DNA from: Bacillota bacterium
Lineage (GTDB): Bacteria > Bacillota > Clostridia > Lachnospirales > Lachnospiraceae
Direction: 5' to 3'
Assembly (NCBI GenBank): GCA_023458035.1
Contig: JAEXAX010000002.1
Location: forward strand, 36,214 to 100,213
Length of the DNA: 64,000 bases
In this document: positions 51,085 through 60,400 of the stretch, piece by piece
How positions within the stretch are numbered: the first letter of the stretch is position 1
How the letters are laid out: each line of letters begins with the position of its first letter
The notes under the pieces: model-generated
What the model was told of the DNA's origin: nothing
The model's input: the letters and a program-made list of their open reading frames with translations, nothing else
Database searches by the model: none
Made by a program: the position numbers and the translations under genes

Positions 51085-53777
51085 TGATGCGAATTCATGT
51101 TGTTTCACACAGTCATTGGGATCGCGAATGGTATGAGTCTTTCGCATCTCACCGGATGAAGCTGGTAGAACTGTTTGATGACCTGATCGAACTGTTTGAA
51201 AATGATCCAGACTTTCATTCCTTTCATCTGGACGGTCAGACGATCGTCCTGGATGATTATCTGGAAATCCGTCCGGAACGAAAAGAAATTGTACAGCGAC
51301 TGGTGCGGGAAAAGAAACTGATCATCGGGCCCTTTTATATCCTGCAGGATGAACTGTTGATCACCGGAGAAGAAAATGTTCGTAACGCGCTGGTAGCGCA
51401 GGCCTACCGTAAGGACTGGGGAGAGCTCTGTCCGGTCGGATATTTTCCGGATACCTTCGGACACATCGGCCAGCTGGCGCAGCTTTGCTCTAAGCTGGGC
51501 TTACGTTATGCCTTCTTCGGTCGCGGCGTGAAGCCGATCGGCTTCGACAACCAAGTATTGGAGGACGAGTATTCTTCGCCGTATTCGGAGATGTATCTGG
51601 AGAGTCCGGATGGCAGCCGAATCTTAGGCATCTTGTTTGCCAATTGGTATTGCAACGGAAACGAGATTCCGACTGATGAGAGCGCGGCCAGGTTATATTG
51701 GGATAAACGGATCGCAGATGCGGCCCGTTTTGCATCGACCGACAGTCTGTTGTTGATGAACGGCTGTGATCACCAGCCGGTACAGAAGGATCTTAGCGCC
51801 GCTTTGGCTGTAGCCGGTCGACTATATCCGGAGCATGAATTTATTCACAGCAGTCTGGAAGCATATGCTAAGGAAGTGGAAGCGAAGCTGCCGGCTGATT
51901 TGCAGGTGATCCGCGGAGAAATGACCAGTCAGGAAACAGACGGCTGGTTTACTCTGGCTAATACCGCCTCCAGTCGTATCTACTTGAAGGAGGCCAATGC
52001 CGAAATCGCCGATAAGCTGACCATGCAGGCGGAGCCGTTATTGGCATTGCAGAGACAGGCGGCTGAGAGGAGTCAGTCAGCTCTGGCCTACAGCTGGAAA
52101 CAGCTGCTGCAGAACCTGACACATGACGGTATCTGCGGTTGTAGTATAGACGAAGTACATCGGGAGATGATGGTGCGCTTTGAGCACGCTGAAACAACGG
52201 TGAATCACGTGCTGTCCGAGGCGGTCAGACAGCAGCTGGCAGTCTGGAAGCTGCAGCCGCTGCTTCAGACGACAACTGATGACAGTCATCCGGCGCTGGT
52301 GTTGATGAATCCGGCTCCAAATGCTATCTCCGGTGTTTGGGAAAGTGAACAGCCATTGGAAAAATATTATTTTTCCGATAGTTTGCTTCGGCCGGACGGC
52401 CTGTTTCAGCAGGTGGCGGCGAGGGGAGTGGTCGCCTACCGGGCTGCCTGCCCGACGGGACTGTCGATGGAGGTGCGTTTTGCCGGTTACCGTTTTGGCT
52501 ACGACCTGAGCAAAGAGGGATTCCGCCGACCTTATGTAGGAGCCTTTTACCACATCACCGCCGCCGGCGTCATGGAAGCCGAAACAGCCGTTACGGCAAA
52601 CCTGACAAAGCAGCCGCAGCCGGACACATCGATACAGCGGAATAAGCAACAGCAGTCAGACGGATTTTTTGGGGAATCTTCAAAACAGATCGCAGAGCTG
52701 TCCTTTGAAAATGATAGCTTAAGTTTATGGGTAAGCGCGCAGGGAATTTCCTATACGGATAAATTCAGCGGCAGACAGACCGATCAGTTACTGACGTTTG
52801 AAGACTGCGGGGATGTCGGAAACGAATATGTCTTCAAGGAGCCGGTCGGCGACTGTCCGATTCAGGCTGTCCTGACGGGAGCGACCGAACTGTGGCGCAC
52901 AAAAGAGTTGTGTCGCTGGAAACTGGACTATGAGTTGTCGATTCCGACCGCAGGCGATGCGCTCTTTGAGCAGGAAAAGCACAGCCTGATTGAATTTCCG
53001 GCTCGTCAAGGCGGTCGAGGAGAGAAGTTCAGTCAGCTGCCGATTCAGGTGATCCTGACCATGCAGCAGAGCAGTGCCGCTGTTTCGCTGCAGGTTACCT
53101 TTGATAACCGACAGAAAAATCACAGACTGCGACTGATCATCCCGACTCTGCGGCAAACGAAAACGCATTTTGCGGACAGTGCCTTTGAACTGGTGGAGCG
53201 ACCGAATACGGTATCCGCTCAATGGCGGAATCCGTCAAACCCACAGCATTTACTCAAGCTGGTGGGGGCGGAAGGAGAAGATGGAGGACTGCTGATCGGT
53301 ATGACCGGTTTGCAGGAATATGAACCGTTTGTCGATCGTCTGGCCATCACCCTGCTGCGCAGTACCGATGAGCTGGGAGATTGGGGAGATTTCCCGACAG
53401 AGGATTCGCGGGAATTTGGAATTTCGACCCGTCAGCTGGTAATCGAGGCATATGGACCGAAGCGTCGCTTACATGCGATCAAGCAGCGTCTGATGACCGG
53501 GGTACAACCGCTTTGGGCGGTAACGGAGGGAGCGGCCGGACAGACGGACTGTAGTTGGACCGACAGACTGCCGCAGCAGCCGGAAATTTTTTATACGGCC
53601 AGAAAAGCAGCCGGAAACGGTCGCAGTCTGGTTCGCTATGTAAACATAAGCAGTCGGGCCGTGCATTTTACGGTCGGCTGTCAGCCTGAATATGTCAACT
53701 TACTGGAGGAGACTTGTGCGGCAGAAGGCGCAATCGCTCCGATGGAAATCAGAACGGAGGTATACAAAGGATGCTGA
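51084..53777 (+). CDS. GH38 alpha-mannosidase
   Basis: The 897-residue cytoplasmic retaining alpha-mannosidase has the zinc motif HVVSHSHWDREW (H11 and D13) and the nucleophile Asp123 in YFPDTFGHIGQLAQL. The zinc-binding mid-region DGICGCSIDEVHREM is also present. The C-terminal half is the beta-rich GH38C region. It removes terminal alpha-mannose from trimmed N-glycans together with GH125. The GH20 gene starts inside its last codons. Confidence 0.94.
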   Translation: MMRIHVVSHSHWDREWYESFASHRMKLVELFDDLIELFENDPDFHSFHLDGQTIVLDDYLEIRPERKEIVQRLVREKKLIIGPFYILQDELLITGEENVRNALVAQAYRKDWGELCPVGYFPDTFGHIGQLAQLCSKLGLRYAFFGRGVKPIGFDNQVLEDEYSSPYSEMYLESPDGSRILGILFANWYCNGNEIPTDESAARLYWDKRIADAARFASTDSLLLMNGCDHQPVQKDLSAALAVAGRLYPEHEFIHSSLEAYAKEVEAKLPADLQVIRGEMTSQETDGWFTLANTASSRIYLKEANAEIADKLTMQAEPLLALQRQAAERSQSALAYSWKQLLQNLTHDGICGCSIDEVHREMMVRFEHAETTVNHVLSEAVRQQLAVWKLQPLLQTTTDDSHPALVLMNPAPNAISGVWESEQPLEKYYFSDSLLRPDGLFQQVAARGVVAYRAACPTGLSMEVRFAGYRFGYDLSKEGFRRPYVGAFYHITAAGVMEAETAVTANLTKQPQPDTSIQRNKQQQSDGFFGESSKQIAELSFENDSLSLWVSAQGISYTDKFSGRQTDQLLTFEDCGDVGNEYVFKEPVGDCPIQAVLTGATELWRTKELCRWKLDYELSIPTAGDALFEQEKHSLIEFPARQGGRGEKFSQLPIQVILTMQQSSAAVSLQVTFDNRQKNHRLRLIIPTLRQTKTHFADSAFELVERPNTVSAQWRNPSNPQHLLKLVGAEGEDGGLLIGMTGLQEYEPFVDRLAITLLRSTDELGDWGDFPTEDSREFGISTRQLVIEAYGPKRRLHAIKQRLMTGVQPLWAVTEGAAGQTDCSWTDRLPQQPEIFYTARKAAGNGRSLVRYVNISSRAVHFTVGCQPEYVNLLEETCAAEGAIAPMEIRTEVYKGC

Positions 53778-55627
53778 CCTTTTATATTGACCAGCCGGCG
53801 CTGGCGCGGGCGGCTGCGCTGGTGGCCGATGAACTGGCAATCAAGCTCGATGCAGACGGTTTGGCTGTTTCTTACCGGCCGACAGAGGGGCGGCTGGTGA
53901 CGGTAACGGATGAGGATGGGTATTACCGGATCGAAGCCAATGGTATCGCCCGCGCATTGTGGGCCCTGTCCCAGATGGTGCTGCGCAGCCGCAGCGCTCT
54001 GCCGATGACCTTTATCGCTGAACGCAGCTTTGACCGTAATGGCCTGATGTTGGATAATTCCCGCAATGGTGTGGCAAATGTGACCATGGTCAAACGTCTG
54101 CTGCGTAAGCTGGCCTTACTCGGGCACAACTGGTACATGCTGTACATGGAGGATGTCTATGAGGTAGACGGCGAGCCGTATTTCGGCCTGCAGCGCGGTC
54201 GGTACAGCAGACAGGAATTAAAGGAATTAGATGACTATGCGGCCGCTCTCGGTGTAGAGTTGGTGCCATGTATTCAGACCCTTGCTCATATCAATCAGTT
54301 CTTTATGTGGGAATGGGAAGAACGGAAATATCGTGATCTGGATGATGTTTTAAATATCGCCAGTGAGGATACGAAGGGGTTGCTGCGCCGCATGCTGGCT
54401 ACCCTGCGTGACTGTTTCCGCACATCCATTATCCATCTTGGTATGGATGAGGCCTATAATTTGGGGCGGGGAACCTATTTGGATCAATGCGGTCAGAGGG
54501 AAAAATCACAGATCATGCTGGAGCATCTGCGTTTTATGCAGCAGCTCTGTCGGGAATACAGCTTCAAACCGATCATCTGGGACGATATGTTTTTCTCCGG
54601 CTACTCAAATGTAGAGAAGCAGGACAGCTTTGCCGTTCCTGAGGGTATCGGTTTGATGTACTGGGATTATTACAACAGTTCTCAGGAGCATTACGAGAGG
54701 CGGATTCAGCAGCGACGCCGTATCAGCGATCAGGTCATGTTTGCCGGTGGCGCCTGGCGTTGGACCGGCTATACACCGCATCACGGAAAAACCCTGGAAA
54801 CGACCATTGCCTCGCTTCAGGCTTGTAAAAAGCACGGCGTGCGCACGGTCATCGCCACCTCATGGTCGGATGACGGCTGTGAATGTCCGTTTTTTAATTG
54901 TCTGTTCGGACTGACACTGTTTGGTCTGCTGGATGTTGCTGAGTATGATGAAGCGGTCTTTGATCAGTGGCTGAATTTTTACACCGGCATGGGACTGGAA
55001 GCGTGGATGCGCCAGGCTGCTTTGGATGCCAAGCCGGAATTTCGTAAGGATGCCATCTTTGATACGACACCGTCCAAATACCTGTTTTATCAGGACCCGA
55101 TCCAGTCCAAGTTTATGTTCTGGACCAAGCGGATGCGAGCGGATTACACCGAACATCTGCAGAGGCTGGCCGCCGAGTTTGCCTCTCAAACCGAAGGAGA
55201 TGCCGATATCAATCATTTTTATGCGTTATATGCCAAAACGCTGGCCATCAAATGGAAGCTGCCGCTGCAGATCGAAGAGGCATATCGGGCGGGAGATAAA
55301 ACAGCTCTGCGCGCGCTGATGGATGATGAGATTGAAACCTTATTGAACCTGATTCCACAGTTAGCAGAAGCCAGACGCAAAATTTGGAAAACAGAATGTA
55401 AACGCTTCGGTATGGAGGTGCTGGATCATCGTTTTGGAGCTTTGGTGATGCGTTTGCATTATGCTAAAGAATTGTTGACAGAGCTGGTGGAACAGGATAC
55501 GATGTACAGTGAAGAATTGGAAGAGCCGCGACTGAATCCGACCATTGATCTGGAGGATCGGGAGCCGCAGGCGACGACCTATAACCGGGCACTGCGAATC
55601 ATGTCAGCCGGTAAAGAATATTGGTAA
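53771..55627 (+). CDS. GH20 family beta-N-acetylhexosaminidase
   Basis: The 618-residue enzyme has the GH20 catalytic Asp-Glu pair (D226-E227) in LGMDEAYNLGRG, preceded by an N-terminal alpha/beta domain and NGLMLDNSRNGV. It lacks a signal peptide, so it probably trims GlcNAc from imported glycans. The start at 53771 (MLTFYIDQPALARA) overlaps GH38 by seven bases; an earlier frame start lies inside GH38. Its C-terminal ~150 residues are helical. Confidence 0.88.
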   Translation: MLTFYIDQPALARAAALVADELAIKLDADGLAVSYRPTEGRLVTVTDEDGYYRIEANGIARALWALSQMVLRSRSALPMTFIAERSFDRNGLMLDNSRNGVANVTMVKRLLRKLALLGHNWYMLYMEDVYEVDGEPYFGLQRGRYSRQELKELDDYAAALGVELVPCIQTLAHINQFFMWEWEERKYRDLDDVLNIASEDTKGLLRRMLATLRDCFRTSIIHLGMDEAYNLGRGTYLDQCGQREKSQIMLEHLRFMQQLCREYSFKPIIWDDMFFSGYSNVEKQDSFAVPEGIGLMYWDYYNSSQEHYERRIQQRRRISDQVMFAGGAWRWTGYTPHHGKTLETTIASLQACKKHGVRTVIATSWSDDGCECPFFNCLFGLTLFGLLDVAEYDEAVFDQWLNFYTGMGLEAWMRQAALDAKPEFRKDAIFDTTPSKYLFYQDPIQSKFMFWTKRMRADYTEHLQRLAAEFASQTEGDADINHFYALYAKTLAIKWKLPLQIEEAYRAGDKTALRALMDDEIETLLNLIPQLAEARRKIWKTECKRFGMEVLDHRFGALVMRLHYAKELLTELVEQDTMYSEELEEPRLNPTIDLEDREPQATTYNRALRIMSAGKEYW

Positions 55628-55643
55628 ACAGGAGGTAGGCAAA

Positions 55644-56687
55644 ATGAAACGAGTGACGATGCAAGAGATCGCAGATGCCGCCGGTGTTTCGCGGGTGACT
55701 GTCTCGAATGCATTGAATCAAAACGGACATGTCTCCGAAGCCCTACGTAAGAAAATTTATGCGCTTGCCACTAAGATGGGGTATGCCAGAAGCCTTGAGC
55801 TGAATGATGGCAGTGTGGCCGGTGCTGATGTTAAAAAAGTCATCGCTCTGGCGGTGGCTCGGCCGAATTCTTCGGTATTCTGGCTGAACATCATTCATTC
55901 TATCGCCCGTATTTTATCACGGGAAAATATCAGCCTGATGTATACCTACCTGCCGGGCAGTCTGCCGGAATCAGCCGAGCTGCCGGCTGAACTTCGTGAC
56001 GGTTCCATATCCGGTTTGATAGCCCTGAATATTTACGATATTGTCACATATGAGAAGCTGCATCGGCTGTCTGTGCCGAAGGTTTTCTTGGATACGCCGG
56101 GTGGCTTTGATTTGATGAAAGCGACCGGTGATATCGTATACATCGGCGGCCGAGTGCCGGAACGGCTGATCACGCTGGACCTGCTGAAAAAAGGAAACCG
56201 CCGTATCGGATTTATTGGCGATATCAATTATGCCTCGACCAACTATGCCAGATTCCAGGGTTATATGGACGCCATGCGGGAATACGGAGTCGAGCCGGAA
56301 GAGCAGTTTATGAAGACAACCAAAATCGCCATCGGTAAATATGAGGATGACTTATATGCCTTCTTAGGTCGGCTGATGGAGCATAACGAGCTGCCGGACG
56401 CCTTTGTCTGTGTCAGTGATTATGTGGCGCATTTTGTGATCAGATTTTTGGAAGAGCATGGACTGGAGGTGCCGCGTGACATACGTATCACCGGCTTCGA
56501 CGGAAATATGGAATATCTGCATCGACCGGAAGACTTTCTGACTACGGCAGTGGTGGATGTTAATGCCATCGGTAAGAAGATGGTCCGCCAGCTGCAAAAT
56601 CGTATGGAAGATGAGGATATGCCAAGTGAAGTGGCCTATCTGCGTACAAAGGTGCTGATCGGCCGGTCCTCCGGAGAGCAGCGCTAA
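55644..56687 (+). CDS. LacI family regulator of the glycan locus
   Basis: The 347-residue repressor has an N-terminal LacI helix-turn-helix (MQEIADAAGVSRVTVSNALN, then the hinge region) and a sugar-binding core: FVCVSDYVAHFVIRFLEEHG and ITGFDGNMEYLHRPEDFLTT. ATG 55644 follows AGGAGG. It closes the catabolic operon and should sense a glycan breakdown product. Confidence 0.92.
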   Translation: MKRVTMQEIADAAGVSRVTVSNALNQNGHVSEALRKKIYALATKMGYARSLELNDGSVAGADVKKVIALAVARPNSSVFWLNIIHSIARILSRENISLMYTYLPGSLPESAELPAELRDGSISGLIALNIYDIVTYEKLHRLSVPKVFLDTPGGFDLMKATGDIVYIGGRVPERLITLDLLKKGNRRIGFIGDINYASTNYARFQGYMDAMREYGVEPEEQFMKTTKIAIGKYEDDLYAFLGRLMEHNELPDAFVCVSDYVAHFVIRFLEEHGLEVPRDIRITGFDGNMEYLHRPEDFLTTAVVDVNAIGKKMVRQLQNRMEDEDMPSEVAYLRTKVLIGRSSGEQR

Positions 56688-56714
56688 CTGTTTGAAAGAG
56701 CAATGGGAATACGG

Positions 56715-56743
56715 TTGAGAAATCAAGACTGATATAGTATAAT
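56715..56743 (+). promoter_or_regulatory. Promoter of the 6S-like RNA
   Basis: TTGAGA at 56715-56720 and a perfect TATAAT at 56738-56743 have a 17-base spacer. No reading frame follows, only the structured RNA. Confidence 0.7.
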
Positions 56744-56749
56744 GAATCT

Positions 56750-56931
56750 AACGAAATAGCCTGAAATGTACGACAGCCCTTTATTTTGAACCTACATGTA
56801 TTTTAATGGGACTTCGAGATTTTTGTATCGCTGCCAGGCCCCCTCGTAGGGGAAGGCAAAAGTACAAGTGTGAGATCCCCCCTAGCTTAGCTAGGAGTCA
56901 AAATAAGAGCACCGGCATTTTGGGTTTTTTA
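56750..56931 (+). ncRNA. 6S-like small RNA (rod-shaped, own promoter and terminator)
   Basis: The ends pair: 56760-56768 with 56916-56924 (9 bp with two G.U). Further in, TTATTTTGA at 56781-56789 pairs with TCAAAATAA at 56898-56906, followed by CCT/AGG. After a large internal bubble come TTGTAT (56823-56828) with GTACAA (56862-56867), TGCC with GGCA, and an apical CCCC/GGGG hairpin. The 3' side of the bubble holds the small hairpin CCTAGC/GCTAGG (56881-56895). A T tract at 56925-56930 follows the closing stem. Length (~180), closed rod, central bubble with a 3'-side hairpin and a free-standing promoter are the hallmarks of 6S RNA, which binds RNA polymerase. Assignment rests on shape alone. 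Confidence 0.55.
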
Positions 56932-56962
56932 TTGTTAATTAGCTGATCGAAATAGAAGTTAT

Positions 56963-57011
56963 AAGGGGCTGCCGCTTTAGATGCTTAAAGTATCTGGGTG
57001 AAGCCCCTTTT
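56963..57011 (+). terminator. Terminator-like branched hairpin
   Basis: AAGGGGCT at 56963-56970 pairs with AGCCCCTT at 57002-57009, with a small inner hairpin (AGAT/ATCT) and TTTT at the end. It follows the 6S-like RNA and may catch read-through from it or from the glycan operon. Confidence 0.5.
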
Positions 57012-57262
57012 CCATATCATAAACTATAGCTATGAGAGAGGGGGCTTTGCACCTGTCAAAAATACTGTATTTTATATTCCTATGTTTTCTTGTTTTTGAA
57101 AGTTAGGTTATAGTTCGCTGATTGCTTAGTGCAATAGTTTCTTTTCTGCTTTGCAATAGATGATTAAGACGAAAGTGGCAAATCGGGGTGAAGAATCAGG
57201 CATGTTAACAATTTGAAAACAAAAAAATAGGAGAGAGAACATAGAGAGGAAAAAAACGGCAA
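57012..57262. other. Intergenic stretch without a recognised gene
   Basis: This AT-rich segment has no supported reading frame, hairpin or promoter. Base composition changes here from the GC-richer glycan operon to the AT-rich endoglycosidase region, so it probably holds the left boundary of acquired DNA. Confidence 0.4.
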
Positions 57263-57271
57263 AATGCATAA

Positions 57272-57450
57272 AATAATGTAAACGTAACTAGTTATATAGT
57301 CAAAATTACGAATAATGTAAACTGGTTAATTGACAAAATGAAAATACTATACTAACATTAGTTTACCAATAGAGACAAATAGGGGGGCCAAAAAATGAAA
57401 AGAATAATGAACCGAGAATGATTGAGTTATCAAATTCCGAATAGCTCAAT
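57272..57450 (+). promoter_or_regulatory. Control region of the endoglycosidase gene
   Basis: ATAATGTAAAC occurs at about 57272 and again at about 57311, and the inverted GTTTAC at 57361. TAACTAGTTA is a perfect 10-bp palindrome between the first two. TTGACA at 57330-57335 with TAACAT at 57353-57358 (17-base spacer) is the likely promoter. A 10-bp hairpin pairs 57421-57430 with 57441-57450 (one G.U), upstream of the GGGGGAAG ribosome-binding site. The GTAAAC words resemble those upstream of the glycan importer. Confidence 0.45.
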
Positions 57451-57483
57451 AATGAAAATATCAATCTGATATAGGGGGAAGAC

Positions 57484-60400
57484 ATGTATAAAGGTATGAA
57501 GAGAGCGTTAAGTATATTGATGGCATTTACATTACTATTAGGATTTATGACTATATTTCAACAAAAAGTAGAGGCTAAATCAGACGACAGAGGTGGTTTA
57601 ACACAATGGATGAAAGATAATAGACCATTTAACGGTGGATATTATAGAGTGTGGAATGATATGCAGTCTAAAAATGTGCCCGATTGGAAAAATCCACAAA
57701 CCAGAATGGATGAAATTACAGATGAAGTAGATTTGGTTTTAGCTTTTTACGATAATCAACTAGGATATATTGATACCGAAGTTATGAAAGGTTATGTACA
57801 GACTCTACATTCAAGAGGGAAAAAAGTTGTAGGTTCTATGTTTGTACATTTGCTGTATGATGACATAATCCAATACAATAAAAATCTTGAAAATGAGATT
57901 AAAGCAGATTTTAAAGAATATGTTCAATATAATTATTCGGCAGCCAGAGAAGTGCTTGTGTTTCCGAAAAATGAAGCCGGTAACCAGGCAAGAGCAGATT
58001 TTTTCCTAAAATACTATATGGACTTATATGGATTTGATGGGTTAGATATAGACATGGAAAAGTCAGAGCAAGAAATCGGAAACAATATGGATCATGTCCA
58101 TACTATGTTTAATTTACTTGCAAAAAAAGTAGGACCTAAAAACAATAGCGACAAACTATTTATATATGATACAACATTTTCAGCAGAACATTCTGCTTTT
58201 AGGAACAACAAAGATTTGTTTGATTTAGTTTTAATTCAAAAATATGGTCACCACTCAGAATATAGATTACACTATGGGAAAAGTCATTTTGATACATTCG
58301 CAAAATATATTCCTACGGAAAATATCTTAATCGGATTCTCATTTTATGAAGAAAACACATATGCTTCAAAAGGGAATAATGCACATACCAACAGATGGTA
58401 CGATATCCCTATGAGAGATGGTCGTGTTGAAAAGTTAGATAATAACGAGTTAACAGGAAAATTTGAAGCTGGAGAATTCAAGGATTCAAGAGCCGGCAGA
58501 TATGCAAAATGGCAACCGGACTATGGACTAAAAGGTGGTATATTTAGTTATGCTGTAGAAAGAGATGGTGTACCTCATCCGACAAGAGAAGAAGCAGTTC
58601 GTATGTTTGAAGAGTATAGCAAAAACAAGATTGGGGCTAATTACGATATTGAAAAGTGGGTTAAAGACGGAAGACCTGGGAAAAGCCCATCTGACGATCT
58701 TGATTCAACAACATATGCTCAAACCAAAGAATTAAATACACTGCTTGAAGAAGACAATTTCTATGGTGCTATAGATGAAACAGTAATAAAAGATCCGGCA
58801 TTTAGAGAACAGGTAATAAGCCATGTTGGAAACTATCGTGGCAGTATTGAGAGATACACTAAGGAATTGTATCTGAACGATGCTAATATAGAATCTTTGG
58901 AAGGATTAAAAGAGTTTAAGAGAGTTAAAAGTATTCAATTATATGGATTAAATAAAATTAAATCTATAACTCCGGATTTGTTACCGGATCATTTTAAAAT
59001 TGCTCCGGAAGAAGTATTTAATAAACCGTTTGATCAAAAACTTATTATGACGGATTTAGAAGGACTTGAAGAACTGGATTTAAGTGGATTACATCTTGAA
59101 ACTCTGGCAATTAGAAATCCTGAAAATTTTAAATCATTAAGAAAACTTAACGTATCAAATAATAGATTGGATTTATCTAAACTGTCTTACGAAAGATATG
59201 TTATTGAAGAATTAACAAAAATTATTAAAGCAAACTTGGAGAAAGATGGAGTTGAATTCACCTCTGACCGTGTGAAATTTGACAATCAAAGTCCGAGATC
59301 ATACTACCCAAACTTCAATCCTTCATATATTAGAATTGCTAAAGGATCTGAAGGAGTACATATAAGGAGCCTATTAGAAGGTCAAAAAACTATCAGAGGA
59401 TTCTTTATCAAAGACGAAAAAGAATTCAATAATTATAAGACAGACAAGCTTCAAGGTGTAAAATATATCCAAGATGAGTTATCATATGATAAATTTGCAG
59501 TAAAATATGATAAATTTACAGCTACAATCAAAGATGTAAATGGTGTAGTTGTTGATGGTGAGGTGATACCAACTGAATCAGAAGCAACATATACGGTAGA
59601 ATATAAAGATCAAGCTGGAAAAGTGGTTCATATTCTAAAAGTAACTGTGGACAAGGGGAGTGTTGCAACTCAAAACTTAGCACTAAATGCATATACTTTC
59701 GGAGTATATAATAATGAATCTACTCAGAATAGAATATTTGATGGTAAGTTAGGATATCAAAACTCACATATTTCATATGGTGGTAAAGAAACGGTATATT
59801 TTAGAATTCCTGAAAAGTCAGTAGTAAATAAGATGGAAATTGTCTTAGGATCTGATGTGACTGACTTTAGTTTGGAATATGTTAAGGATTTAGAAACAAT
59901 ATCAGCTCCGAGAGAAAATGTTGAATATGCTAAAAAACTTGAAAAGTGGGAAGTGGCAATTACAAAAGATAGTCTTGCAAAAGGCACTCATACTTTTGAA
60001 TTACCAGAAAAAGCAAATTCTTCATATTGGAGAATGACAATTGATCTTCCCAAATTTGGAAGTCTTGAAGAACTAATTTTATGGGGGTCTAAAAAGGCAG
60101 ATGCTGAGGTAAATGAAGCAAGAGCTAAGGCTTATGAAGTATTAGAAAGACATGGGTTAAACTCTTCATTCATAGAAAAGCTAATTGAAAGAACAAGTAA
60201 AAGAGAGAATATAGAGCAATTAGTAAAAGATCTTTTGGGAAGTAAATTACAACAATTAGTTGATGTTGTTGAAAAAGATTTAGGTGCTTTAGCAAAAGGA
60301 AATCTTAGCAAAACTTTAGCAGATGCAAAAGCAGTTCTGAAAAAAGAGTTTCCACAACTGGATGAGTTAGATGAAACATTAACAGGTTTGTTGGATGAGT

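Noticed and set aside
57395..57421. A third RYKNG-type short peptide before the endoglycosidase (MKRIMNRE)
   Set aside because: It has a start and a possible ribosome-binding site but lacks the RYKNG core and ends after eight codons.
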